Shown here piece by piece: positions 16,425 through 24,166 of a stretch of DNA of 25,009 bases (position 1 is its first letter; every line of letters begins with the position of its first letter). This DNA comes from Chthonomonas sp. UBA2391 (GTDB lineage Bacteria > Armatimonadota > Fimbriimonadia > Fimbriimonadales > Fimbriimonadaceae). The notes beneath the pieces were generated by a model, which was given only the letters and a program-made list of their open reading frames with translations, was not told where the DNA came from and made no database searches. The stretch is taken from NCBI GenBank assembly GCA_002343825.1, contig DDSL01000086.1, forward strand, positions 27,729 to 52,737, read 5' to 3'. Made by a program: the position numbers and the translations under genes.

Positions 16425-16454
16425 CGCCGGTGGCCCAAGGGCTGGTGATCTGAC

Positions 16455-17546
16455 ATGAAAAGCTCTCTGAAAGTATTGGGATTCCTTGCCGGTGCGGCGC
16501 TGTTTGCCGTCGGCATGAGCGGTTGTAGCGGCAAGCCAAAAGAAGGTGCCGAAGCCGGTGGATCCTCAGGTTCCGCCGCCCCCGCGAGTACCTCGATCGA
16601 CGCTAAGGGTTCCACCTTCGTCAAGCCCTTCTTGGAAAACGTCTTCGAAGAGTTCAAGGGTAAGTCCGGAGTCACGATCAACTACCAAGGTGGCGGTTCC
16701 GGGGCCGGAATCAGCGGACTGCTGGATGGCACCGTTCCTTTCGCAGCGAGCGATGCGCCGATGAGCGATGAGGAGATGGGTAAGGCGACTTCTGGACCTT
16801 CGGGTGCGGTCATGAACCTGCCGATCGTCCTCGGCGCGATTGCCATCGCCTACAACCTCGAAGGCGTGGCCGATCTCAAGCTTGATGCCGAAGTCTTGGC
16901 CCACATCTTCCAGCGCAAGATCACCAACTGGAATGACCCTAAGATCGCGGCCTTAAATGCCGGAGTCACCCTCCCTGATCTTCCCATCACCGTGGTCGTC
17001 CGCGCCGACGGATCGGGATCGACCTACGTCTTCAGCGACTTCCTCTCCAAGGCGGCTCCGGCGGCATGGACTCTCGGAACCGATAAGCAGATCAGCTGGC
17101 CCAACGACGTCCAGAAGCAACAGAAGTCGGATGGCGTGAGCAAGGCCACCAAGGACACCCCTGGCGCCATCACCTATGTGGAACTGAGCTTCGCCAAGCA
17201 AGCTGGACTGGGCCTGACGAGTGTTAAGAACGCCGACGGTCAGTTTGTGAAGCCTGAACCCTCGGGTGTCACCGCTGCGGCCGAGAACGCCTCACTTCCT
17301 GAGGACTTCCGAGGCAGCATCGTCAACGCCCCCGGCGCAACCAGCTACCCCGTCAGCAGCTATGTCTTCGCCCTCGTCCCCAGCGACCTGAGCAAGAACA
17401 CCGCTGGCAAGGGAATTGTTGACGCCCTGAAGTTTGTCGTCGGTGAAGGACAAGCGAAGGCCGAGGGCCTCGACTACGCTCCGCTTCCCGAGTCGACCAA
17501 GACCAAGGTTTCCGAAAAGCTTGCCGCAATCAAGGTAGCCTCTTAA
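16455..17546 (+). CDS. pstS: Phosphate ABC transporter, substrate-binding lipoprotein PstS
   Basis: PstS captures phosphate outside the inner membrane and delivers it to PstCA. The 363-residue protein has a lipoprotein signal peptide with lipobox MSGC (C24 lipidated) and a Gly/Ser/Ala-rich linker. The binding domain carries GSTFVKPFLENVF, NYQGGGSGAGISGLLDGTVPFAASDAPM and RADGSGSTYVFSDFL, the loops that bind phosphate through Ser/Thr/Asp/Arg. The ITNWNDPKIAALN segment is also typical. The ATG at 16455 follows GGTGAT. It is the first gene of the operon, downstream of a Pho box, and is followed by pstC after 4 bases. Confidence 0.95.
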   Translation: MKSSLKVLGFLAGAALFAVGMSGCSGKPKEGAEAGGSSGSAAPASTSIDAKGSTFVKPFLENVFEEFKGKSGVTINYQGGGSGAGISGLLDGTVPFAASDAPMSDEEMGKATSGPSGAVMNLPIVLGAIAIAYNLEGVADLKLDAEVLAHIFQRKITNWNDPKIAALNAGVTLPDLPITVVVRADGSGSTYVFSDFLSKAAPAAWTLGTDKQISWPNDVQKQQKSDGVSKATKDTPGAITYVELSFAKQAGLGLTSVKNADGQFVKPEPSGVTAAAENASLPEDFRGSIVNAPGATSYPVSSYVFALVPSDLSKNTAGKGIVDALKFVVGEGQAKAEGLDYAPLPESTKTKVSEKLAAIKVAS

Positions 17547-17550
17547 CGTC

Positions 17551-18513
17551 TTGGCCAAGATCGCCCCTTACTCTGAACCGCGTCCGTCCGCCCGTGCTCG
17601 TTCACGGGTGGGCGATCTCGTCTTTAGGGGCATCACCTTTGGGGCCGCGCTGCTGGTCCTCATCATCGTTATGCTCGCCCTCCAGCAGTTGCTGCAGGGC
17701 AGTGGAAAGGTCCTCCAAGATCAAGGCAGTTACTTCTTTACGGGCCGCGACTGGGACATCGGCGAAGCCCGATATGGAGCCCTCTCGCTCATCTGGGGCA
17801 CCTTCGCAACCTCGCTGATCGCGCTCTTGGTCGGCGGAGTGACCGGGGTGGTGATCGCCGCTTTTCTTGTGGAGCTCGCTCCAAAGTGGCTCTACAAGCC
17901 GGTGAGCTTCCTCGTCGATCTCCTCGCCGCGATTCCCAGCATCATCTATGGCTTGTGGGGAGTGGAACAGCTTGTCCCGTGGCTAAGAACTCAGCTCTAT
18001 CCTCAGCTTTACGATACGCTCGGCTGGACCGGACTCTTTGGTAGTCCCCAATCCACCGGCTTTGGGCTGCTCACGGCGGGGTTTGTGCTCGGGATTATGA
18101 TCATCCCCACCGTCGCGGCGGTCACCCGCGAGATGCTTCTCGTCGTACCGAAGTCGATGCGGGACGGCGCGCTAGCGATGGGAGCCACCCGTACCGAAGC
18201 CCTCAAGAGTGTCCAGATTCCGTACGCGATTGGCGGGATTCTCGGCGGGTTGATCCTTGGATTGGGCCGCGCCCTCGGCGAAACCATGGCCGTCACCATG
18301 CTGATTGGCAACAACGCCAACATCTCGTTGGATCTCTTCAAGCCTGCCGCCACCCTCAGTAGCATGATCGCAACCAACTTTGGTGAGGCCGACGCTGACT
18401 TCAAGGCCGCCCTCATCGGACTCGGCTTTATACTTTTCTTGCTAACGATGGTCATCAACATGGTCGCCCGGATGCTCGTCCAGCGCGTGCGACGAAAGAG
18501 TGGGGTGAGTTGA
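17551..18513 (+). CDS. pstC: Phosphate ABC transporter permease PstC
   Basis: PstC and PstA form the membrane channel of the high-affinity phosphate importer. The 320-residue protein has about six hydrophobic helices, starting with FGAALLVLIIVMLALQQLL. The permease EAA loop is at about residues 205-240 (MGATRTEALKSVQIPYAIGG), followed by LGLGRALGETMAVTMLIG. The start is TTG at 17551, 4 bases after the pstS stop; the ribosome-binding site is weak, which suggests coupling to pstS translation. The TGA stop is 1 base before the pstA ATG. Confidence 0.93.
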   Translation: MAKIAPYSEPRPSARARSRVGDLVFRGITFGAALLVLIIVMLALQQLLQGSGKVLQDQGSYFFTGRDWDIGEARYGALSLIWGTFATSLIALLVGGVTGVVIAAFLVELAPKWLYKPVSFLVDLLAAIPSIIYGLWGVEQLVPWLRTQLYPQLYDTLGWTGLFGSPQSTGFGLLTAGFVLGIMIIPTVAAVTREMLLVVPKSMRDGALAMGATRTEALKSVQIPYAIGGILGGLILGLGRALGETMAVTMLIGNNANISLDLFKPAATLSSMIATNFGEADADFKAALIGLGFILFLLTMVINMVARMLVQRVRRKSGVS

Positions 18514-18514
18514 C

Positions 18515-19444
18515 ATGTTGAAGACCCTCCTGATCGCGGTTCCGATCCTCTTCATCGCCTTTCAGATCACCAAACAGTTAGTCCCTTGGGAAACAAGGCG
18601 CAAGATGTCTCACTATGGCTCCTACATTGGGGGCGTCGTGGGCAGCATTTTGGCTCTGACCCCACTGGTCTTCTTGATGATTTATCTGGTCAAGGAAGGT
18701 GGTCCTGGTTTTACGGCCGCTTTCTTCACCGAATCCCAAAAGCCCATAGGCCAGCCGGGGGGCGGATATCTCAATGCCATCGTCGGTTCACTCCTGATCA
18801 TCCTGATGGCCAGCGGCATAGGGGTCCCCATCGGGGTCTTGGCCGGGATCTACTTGGCTGAAGTAGGGAAGGGCCGATTTGCTGCAACTGTCCGGTTCTT
18901 GAGCGAGGTTCTCACCGGACTTCCCAGCATCGTAGCCGGGATTTTGGGATACACCCTGATCGTCATGAAGATTCAGGATGTCCCCGGTTGGAAGCCATAT
19001 TCGGGCTTTGCCGGAGCCGTTGCGCTGAGCTTTTTGATGATTCCCGTTATCACCCGGGTGACCGAAGAGGCCATCCGCCTTGTCCCCAAAGCCCAGCGGG
19101 AGGCGAGCTTCGGACTCGGAGTCGGTCAATGGCGGACGGTGTGGCATGTCGTGCTGCCCGCGGCTCGCAGTGCGATCCTGACCGGAGTCGTCTTGGCAGT
19201 GGCCCGCGTCGGAGGCGAAACCGCGCCGCTCCTGTTCACCGCCCTGGGCAACCGCGAGATCATCACCAACGTCCGCGAACCCATGAGCGCGTTGCCGCTC
19301 GCGATCTACTTTGACGCAGGATCGCCAAGTGATATCAACGTCCAGCTGGCCGTCACCGGGGCCCTGTTCCTGGTCGTCTGGATCGCCCTCGTCAACCTCG
19401 TCATCCGCTGGATTGCGGCCAAAACGCAACCCAAGCTCAGCTGA
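18515..19444 (+). CDS. pstA: Phosphate ABC transporter permease PstA
   Basis: This is the second permease subunit (309 residues). It has an N-terminal helix, a block around SHYGSYIGGVVGSILALTPL, then the transporter core with a permease EAA loop at about 197-235 (LGVGQWRTVWHVVLPAARSA, then VARVGGETAPLLFTALGN). The ATG at 18515 follows GGGGTGAG with good spacing and lies 1 base after the pstC stop. The ATPase subunit gene pstB and phoU, which commonly follow pstA, are absent; a micro-ORF and a terminator follow instead, so the ATPase must be encoded elsewhere. Confidence 0.93.
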   Translation: MLKTLLIAVPILFIAFQITKQLVPWETRRKMSHYGSYIGGVVGSILALTPLVFLMIYLVKEGGPGFTAAFFTESQKPIGQPGGGYLNAIVGSLLIILMASGIGVPIGVLAGIYLAEVGKGRFAATVRFLSEVLTGLPSIVAGILGYTLIVMKIQDVPGWKPYSGFAGAVALSFLMIPVITRVTEEAIRLVPKAQREASFGLGVGQWRTVWHVVLPAARSAILTGVVLAVARVGGETAPLLFTALGNREIITNVREPMSALPLAIYFDAGSPSDINVQLAVTGALFLVVWIALVNLVIRWIAAKTQPKLS

Positions 19445-19479
19445 TCGGGTATCCTCTTCGTTTTGAACGGATAGAAATC

Positions 19480-19578
19480 ATGGCTGGACTGATCAAGCGA
19501 AAACTGAACCACTCGGCACGCCGAGCAAAGAACCGGACCCGAGCCCGCAACAGCAAGGCTCGAAGCAAGCGCGGCTAA
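19480..19578 (+). CDS. Very basic 32-residue micro-protein, unrecognised
   Basis: A short frame begins with ATG at 19480, with GGAT 7 bases before it, and ends with TAA at 19576-19578. It starts MAGLIKRKLNHSARRAKNR and has 13 Lys/Arg (5 K, 8 R) plus one His and no acidic residue in 32, with Ala/Asn/Ser between them. Such composition is typical of ribosome-associated or nucleic-acid-binding peptides; it is not recognised as Thx, L36, S20 or any named small ribosomal protein. It lies 35 bases after pstA and 26 bases before a good terminator, so it sits as the last gene of the pst transcript. Coding is supported by position, start context and strongly biased composition. Function is unknown. Confidence 0.6.
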   Translation: MAGLIKRKLNHSARRAKNRTRARNSKARSKRG

Positions 19579-19604
19579 TCGCCTTTATCGGCTTCACGAA
19601 TTAA

Positions 19605-19639
19605 GCGCGGAGGCAACGAATGCATTGCCCCCGCGTTTT
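19605..19639 (+). terminator. Rho-independent terminator of the pst operon
   Basis: CGCGGAGGCAA (19606-19616) pairs with TTGCCCCCGCG (19625-19635) as an 11-bp stem with one mismatch and an 8-base loop, followed at once by TTTT. It closes the plus-strand pst operon just after the basic micro-ORF and 7 bases before the end of the convergent carboxypeptidase gene. Confidence 0.8.
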
Positions 19640-19645
19640 GCTGTG

Positions 19646-21076
19646 TCAGACGCTCTCGCGCATGAAGGTCCCGATCTCGGAGGCTAGTTGCTCCAGGCTC
19701 GGTTCGTGGATGTACATCATGTGCCCGGCTTCGTAGTAGCCCGTCGTGATGTTGGCCCGCAAGGTTGGGTCCAGCCCGAGGTGGTCGACGGTGTATTCGG
19801 TCGCAAAGTACGGGGTTGCCAGGTCGTAGTATCCGCTCGCGATGTACACCTTGGTGTAGGGGTTCTTGCTCATCGCAGCCCGGAGCGCTTCGCTGGTGTC
19901 GGGGTGGCCCTCGCCGGCCGATCCCCAGTCCCATTTGCCCCAGATCTTGCCAAACATCGAGTACTCCAGATCGGTCTCGTAGCCGAGCTCGGTTCGGACG
20001 TACTGGTTGAACATCGAGTTATAGGGAGGCATCAGCGCCGACATGCTGGGGTCGTGTTCCATGTTCTCCCCGGCCGCGTTGGCGTCGATCCCCTTGAATC
20101 GAGAATCCAGACGCCCCACTGTCCTCTTCTCGGTGCGCAAAAGCTCTTTACAGAAAGCGTGGATGTTGATCCGAAGGTCGCGAGACTCGACATAGTCTTC
20201 ACGCAACCCGGTGAACTTGGAGACCATGCTGCGGATGTGGGCTCGCTCCTTACCGGTGAGTCGGCTCCCCTTGGCCAGCGCCAACGTGTATTCGCCCATC
20301 GCGAACTTCTCCACCTCGGCAAGGGTTCGCTTCAGGTTCGATTGAAGCCTCCGGTCAAGCTTCTTGTGATAGAACGCCGACGCCGTATAGGTCGGCAAGA
20401 AGAGAACGTACGGTGCGTCATTCCCCTTTGAGAACCGTGCGGTCTGGAAGTTCAGAATCGAGGAGACCAAGACGATCCCATTGAACGTGATCCCGCGATC
20501 GACCAAGTGCCCCGCTAGACCGGCCGCACGAGTCGTTCCGTAGCTTTCGCCAACCAGATAGAGCGGCGAATTCCACCGGCTGTGCCGGGTGATGTAGAGT
20601 CGGATGAACTCACCCACGCTCTCGATATCGGCCTTGACGCCCCAATACTTGGCCATCTCTTCCTCGGTCCGCGCGCGGCTGAAGCCGGTCCCGATAGGGT
20701 CGATGAAGACGAGGTCGGTGTGGTGAAGCCAGGTGTGAGGGTTATCGACGAGCCGGAACGGCGGCGGCGGCATCTGCCCATCGGGTTGCATTTGGACCCG
20801 CTTGGGACCCACCGCGCCGAGGTGCAGCCAAAGCGACGGCGAACCGGGTCCGCCATTGAAGCTGAACATCAGCGGCCGTGGGGTCTCGCTGGGGACGGTA
20901 TAGGCCATGTAGAACACGCCTGCCGCGACTTCCTGCTTATCGTCGTAGAGGGGCATCCGCCCCGTTTCAATCTGGTAGCTCAGTCCGTCGATGCGGCCCT
21001 CTCGGTGGATAGGATCTTCGAGGACGAGTTTGGGCTTTTCGGATTCAGGAGCCTTGGGCTCCGGCTTCTCGCTCAT
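19646..21076 (-). CDS. Serine carboxypeptidase family (S10) protein
   Basis: S10 enzymes remove C-terminal residues from peptides, usually at acid pH. The 476-residue protein has the oxyanion motif FNGGPGSPS (about 72-81), the nucleophile S178 in GESYGTTR, D418 in SGYYDLATP and H452 in YEAGHMMY, so the triad is complete. The region DPIGTGFSR is also conserved in the family. The ATG at 21076 begins MSEKPEPKAPESEKPKLVLE, a charged Pro/Glu/Lys-rich stretch with no signal peptide, although many relatives are exported. It is preceded by a LamG-like gene on the same strand with a 29-base gap, so the two may be co-transcribed. The physiological substrate is unknown. Confidence 0.9.
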   Translation of the reverse strand: MSEKPEPKAPESEKPKLVLEDPIHREGRIDGLSYQIETGRMPLYDDKQEVAAGVFYMAYTVPSETPRPLMFSFNGGPGSPSLWLHLGAVGPKRVQMQPDGQMPPPPFRLVDNPHTWLHHTDLVFIDPIGTGFSRARTEEEMAKYWGVKADIESVGEFIRLYITRHSRWNSPLYLVGESYGTTRAAGLAGHLVDRGITFNGIVLVSSILNFQTARFSKGNDAPYVLFLPTYTASAFYHKKLDRRLQSNLKRTLAEVEKFAMGEYTLALAKGSRLTGKERAHIRSMVSKFTGLREDYVESRDLRINIHAFCKELLRTEKRTVGRLDSRFKGIDANAAGENMEHDPSMSALMPPYNSMFNQYVRTELGYETDLEYSMFGKIWGKWDWGSAGEGHPDTSEALRAAMSKNPYTKVYIASGYYDLATPYFATEYTVDHLGLDPTLRANITTGYYEAGHMMYIHEPSLEQLASEIGTFMRESV

Positions 21077-21105
21077 AAAGCGAGGTTACCTGCGCCCCTA
21101 CCTAG

Positions 21106-21801
21106 TTAATGGCGGGTCCAGATTGTCGGGAGCGACTCAAGGCTTGACCACTCTCGTTCGGTCCGATAGACGCGGACGTCGCGGATCCAGCCTTGGAACG
21201 GCTGGCGATGCACGCCGGCTTCGGGCGCTTGGACGTTGCCGACGCTGAGGCCGGGCCGATAGTCGGCGATCATCGCCGAGACCGGCCCGCTCGGGACCCA
21301 AGTTTGGGCCACGACCTCCCCATCAACCCAGAGGCGCATCCGGGAGCGGTGCCGATCAAAAGTGCCGAGAAGGGCTTGGGCTTGACCGATCCGAGCTGGG
21401 ACCCTCAGCGACGCGCGCTCGCCATTCGGCTGATCAAACATGAACGTAAAGAATCCGTCGGAGCCCAAAGAGAGGGAATAGTTGTCGATTGCTCCTCGGT
21501 CATCCCCGCGAAAAACGATCTGACCATTCCACGAAGGCACCGAATCGGGCTGAACCACGGCTGCCACCGAGAAGCTTCCATCGACGCCGTACTCACCCGC
21601 ATCCGCCAGGGCTACCACCCCGGTTTGCCCGTCAAAGTGGAATCCATCACGATTCGGGTGGCTGATCGCTCCCGCGCGCACCTCGGCCGAACGCTGCTGG
21701 ACCGCCTCAAAGCCGGAGCCGTTCAATGGAAGGTAGGCGACTAGGTCGCTCGGCAGTGCGAGGTGCGCCGAGACGGCCAATGAGAGAAGAAGCGAGCCCA
21801 T
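21106..21801 (-). CDS. Secreted LamG/concanavalin A-like domain protein
   Basis: A hydrophobic N-terminus (MGSLLLSLAVSAHLALPSD) acts as a probable signal peptide, though it lacks the usual Lys/Arg. The rest is one LamG-like jelly-roll fold: VAYLPLNGSG, FHFDGQTGVVAL, GSFSVAAVVQPD, LWVDGEVVAQ and WIRDVRVYRTERE are the repeating pattern of Laminin_G_3 domains, which bind sugars or act as non-catalytic modules. No catalytic residues are visible. The start is uncertain: ATG at 21801 is preferred, but an in-frame GTG at 21822 directly follows an in-frame stop region and is possible; neither has a clear ribosome-binding site. It lies upstream of the S10 gene on the same strand. Confidence 0.75.
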   Translation of the reverse strand: MGSLLLSLAVSAHLALPSDLVAYLPLNGSGFEAVQQRSAEVRAGAISHPNRDGFHFDGQTGVVALADAGEYGVDGSFSVAAVVQPDSVPSWNGQIVFRGDDRGAIDNYSLSLGSDGFFTFMFDQPNGERASLRVPARIGQAQALLGTFDRHRSRMRLWVDGEVVAQTWVPSGPVSAMIADYRPGLSVGNVQAPEAGVHRQPFQGWIRDVRVYRTEREWSSLESLPTIWTRH

Positions 21802-21950
21802 GCAGTTTTGAACGCATGCCACCTCGTGAGGTTACAGGGTCAATGGCCATCAGCGACCCCTGGAGACTGGGGATCACGCCCGAAACTTGACAAAAATGTA
21901 GGCAAAGAAATTTGGAGAGGAATCCGCCGATTGCTTCCGAATAAAGGATC

Positions 21951-21976
21951 AAGAATGCGGTCAACACCGCAATCTT
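21951..21976. promoter_or_regulatory. Imperfect inverted repeat upstream of the aldehyde dehydrogenase gene
   Basis: AAGAATGCGGT and ACCGCAATCTT are 11-base arms with one mismatch around CAAC, ending 33 bases before the aldehyde dehydrogenase ATG. There is no T-run, so an operator or a hairpin in the 5' leader is more likely than a terminator. No regulator is encoded next to it. Confidence 0.4.
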
Positions 21977-22009
21977 GCGATACACCCGTAGGGATTGTGC
22001 ACACGACAA

Positions 22010-23530
22010 ATGAATACTCAACACCTGGATGCAACGGCGCACCAGCCGCCCTTTAAGGCACGGCTCGACAACTTCATCGGCGGGAAGTTCGTTCCCCCGG
22101 TCAACGGCCAATACTTCGACAACACGACCCCAATCACGGGCAAGGTGATGGGCCAGATCGCCCGCTCCGACGCGCAAGATATTGAACTTGCCCTCGATGC
22201 TGCCCACCGGGCCCGACCCCTATGGGGCACTACCAGCGTCGCCGAGCGGTCCAACGTCCTCAACCGAATCGCGCAGCGAATGGAGGACAACCTCGAGCTC
22301 CTCGCTCAAGCCGAGAGCTGGGACAATGGCAAGCCGATCCGCGAGACCCGCGCCGCTGACATCCCCTTGGCCATCGACCATTTCCGGTACTTTGCAGGCT
22401 GCATCCGATCCCAAGAAGGGACGATCTCGGAGATCGACCACGACACGATCGCCTACCACTTCCACGAACCGCTCGGCGTCGTCGGCCAGATCATCCCCTG
22501 GAACTTCCCGATCCTCATGGCGGCTTGGAAGCTGGCCCCGGCCCTCGCGGCCGGCAACTGCGTCGTGATCAAGCCGGCCGAACAAACTCCGGCGAGCCTT
22601 CTTCTTCTCATGGAGTTGATTGGTGATCTATTGCCCCCGGGCGTGGTCAACGTCGTGAACGGCTTTGGACTGGAAGCTGGGAAGCCACTGGCCAGCAGCA
22701 AGCGGATCGCCAAGATCGCCTTCACCGGAGAGACCACGACCGGAAAGCTGATCATGCAATATGCCAGCGACAACCTGATCCCGGTGACGCTGGAACTGGG
22801 CGGCAAGAGTCCCAACATCTTCTTCGACGATATCCTCAGCGAGGATGATGCCTTCTTCGATAAGGCTTTGGAAGGCTTTGCGCTCTTTGCGCTCAACCAA
22901 GGCGAGGTCTGTACTTGCCCGAGCCGGGCCCTAGTTCAAGAAAGCATCTATGACCGCTTTATGGAGCGGGCGGTCGATCGAGTTCGAAAGATCAAGCAAG
23001 GTCACCCGCTCGACGGCTCCACGATGATCGGGGCTCAGGCCAGCCAAGAACAGCTCGAAAAGATCCTCGGCTACATCGAGATCGGTAAGGAAGAAGGGGC
23101 GGAGCTGCTCACCGGTGGCCAGCGATGCAACCTCGAAGGCGACCTCGCCGGCGGATACTACATGCAGCCGACCGTCTTCTCGGGCCACAACAAGATGCGG
23201 ATCTTCCAAGAAGAGATCTTTGGGCCGGTCGTCTCGGTGACGACCTTCAAAACCGAAGAAGAAGCCCTCCAGCTGGCCAACGACACGCTGTATGGTCTGG
23301 GTGCCGGGGTCTGGAGCCGCGACGTCAACCGTTGCTATCGCTTCGGACGTTCGATCCAAGCGGGTCGGGTTTGGACCAACTGCTATCACGCCTACCCCGC
23401 CCATGCGGCGTTCGGCGGCTATAAGCAGTCGGGGATCGGCCGCGAGACCCACAGCATGATGCTGGACCACTATCAGCAGACCAAGAACATGCTGGTGAGC
23501 TACAGCCCCAGCGCGCTGGGATTCTTCTAA
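22010..23530 (+). CDS. NAD-dependent aldehyde dehydrogenase, AcoD/AldB/ExaC type
   Basis: The enzyme oxidises short aldehydes such as acetaldehyde to acids with NAD(P)+. The 506-residue protein has the family hallmarks: VVGQIIPWNFPILMAAWK, the nucleotide-binding FTGETTTGKLI, E262 in LELGGKSPN and C301 in ALNQGEVCTCPSR, the last being the form seen in the AcoD/AldB group. The C-terminal AFGGYKQSGIGRE is also conserved. The frame opens at a TTG at 21995, but the ATG at 22010 gives the usual N-terminus (FIGGKFVPPVNGQYFDNTTP starts near residue 23). No partner gene adjoins it. An inverted repeat lies upstream and a hairpin downstream. Confidence 0.92.
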   Translation: MNTQHLDATAHQPPFKARLDNFIGGKFVPPVNGQYFDNTTPITGKVMGQIARSDAQDIELALDAAHRARPLWGTTSVAERSNVLNRIAQRMEDNLELLAQAESWDNGKPIRETRAADIPLAIDHFRYFAGCIRSQEGTISEIDHDTIAYHFHEPLGVVGQIIPWNFPILMAAWKLAPALAAGNCVVIKPAEQTPASLLLLMELIGDLLPPGVVNVVNGFGLEAGKPLASSKRIAKIAFTGETTTGKLIMQYASDNLIPVTLELGGKSPNIFFDDILSEDDAFFDKALEGFALFALNQGEVCTCPSRALVQESIYDRFMERAVDRVRKIKQGHPLDGSTMIGAQASQEQLEKILGYIEIGKEEGAELLTGGQRCNLEGDLAGGYYMQPTVFSGHNKMRIFQEEIFGPVVSVTTFKTEEEALQLANDTLYGLGAGVWSRDVNRCYRFGRSIQAGRVWTNCYHAYPAHAAFGGYKQSGIGRETHSMMLDHYQQTKNMLVSYSPSALGFF

Positions 23531-23545
23531 CCCAGTGACAAGCTC

Positions 23546-23570
23546 GGCCCCGGCAGAGCCTGCCGGGGCC
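23546..23570. terminator. GC-rich hairpin between convergent genes, possible terminator
   Basis: GGCCCCGGCA and TGCCGGGGCC are perfect 10-base arms around GAGCC, 15 bases after the aldehyde dehydrogenase stop and 14 bases before the end of the convergent small secreted-protein gene. There is no T-run on either side, so it is a probable rather than proven terminator that could serve both strands. Confidence 0.5.
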
Positions 23571-23583
23571 AGCGGCGGTGGTA

Positions 23584-24009
23584 CTACCGTCGTCCGATGG
23601 GGACGCGGAGATTGATGGTCCGTCCGCCCTGTTGCACCCACACCACGACGTTGTCGTCGAAGGGATTGGTGCTGACTCGGCGGACGTCGTGGAGCGGAAG
23701 CGGGATGTGCGGAACAAATGCCCTCGTCTGGCCATTGACTGTGATCCAGACGTTGGCAAAGCCAGTCCCGAGGACCGCAGTTCCGATCCGCTCACCTCGC
23801 GATGCCCGGTCAGTGAACCCGGCCACGTAGGACCCGTTGAACCAGAACGGTTGATGGACGAATCGGCCGCCTGTTCCTGAACCAGGCCGGACCTCGTACA
23901 GGTGTCGATTCTGTGCATTTTCGACAAAGAGTCGAATTTGCTGGGCTTCGGCAGGGGCCGCGACCAAGAGCGCAGCCGAAACGGCAGTAAGAGCCAGAAG
24001 GTTCTTCAT
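23584..24009 (-). CDS. Small secreted protein, unrecognised
   Basis: This 141-residue protein has a clear Sec signal peptide (MKNLLALTAVSAALLVAAPAEA, cleavage before QQIRLF, about residue 22). The mature part is rich in Val, Asn and aromatic residues with alternating polar and hydrophobic positions (IRLFVENAQNRHLYEVRPG, ANVWITVNGQTRAF, NVVVWVQQGGRTINL), which suggests a small beta fold. No cysteines, repeats or catalytic motif are seen. The ATG at 24009 has AAGGAAAA upstream at good spacing. A TTGACA and a Crp-type palindrome lie 100-130 bases upstream, suggesting regulated expression. The function is not recognised. Confidence 0.75.
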   Translation of the reverse strand: MKNLLALTAVSAALLVAAPAEAQQIRLFVENAQNRHLYEVRPGSGTGGRFVHQPFWFNGSYVAGFTDRASRGERIGTAVLGTGFANVWITVNGQTRAFVPHIPLPLHDVRRVSTNPFDDNVVVWVQQGGRTINLRVPIGRR

Positions 24010-24107
24010 GAGGGTTTTCCTTTCCGTCTCTGGAGACTTGGTTGAGGGACCAAAGCTCCTCGTCGGAATACCATCACCCTCCGCGACTCTCTCCGGGCCT
24101 TGGGTGA

Positions 24108-24113
24108 TGTCAA
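24108..24113 (-). promoter_or_regulatory. -35-like TTGACA upstream of the small secreted protein gene
   Basis: On the minus strand TTGACA matches the consensus -35 exactly and lies just downstream of the Crp-type palindrome. No good -10 appears 16-18 bases further on, so it may depend on an activator or be chance. An 8-base inverted pair (CATCACCC at 24072-24079, GGGTGATG at 24102-24109) surrounds the same stretch. Confidence 0.3.
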
Positions 24114-24116
24114 AGA

Positions 24117-24150
24117 CTTCTTAGATGTGATGAAGATCACATCTAAGAAG
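24117..24150. promoter_or_regulatory. Perfect 15-bp inverted repeat with Crp/Fnr-type core
   Basis: CTTCTTAGATGTGAT and ATCACATCTAAGAAG are perfect 15-base arms around GAAG. The core at 24126-24141 is TGTGA-N6-TCACA, the full consensus half-sites of cAMP-receptor-type regulators. It lies 108-141 bases upstream of the small secreted gene and 17 bases after the end of the isomerase gene, both on the minus strand. It could be an activator site for the first or, with TCTTTG following on the minus strand, a weak terminator of the second. Both roles are possible. Confidence 0.55.
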
Positions 24151-24166
24151 AATGTCGATCTCGATC

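Noticed and set aside
21887..21892. TTGACA as a -35 of the aldehyde dehydrogenase gene
   Set aside because: No acceptable -10 occurs 16-18 bases downstream, and the start codon is more than 110 bases away.
21707..22207. 166-codon minus-strand frame covering the LamG gene start
   Set aside because: It overlaps the LamG signal-peptide region and the start of the aldehyde dehydrogenase gene, with no recognisable domain. A frameshift joining it to LamG was considered but is not needed, as the LamG frame has its own start.
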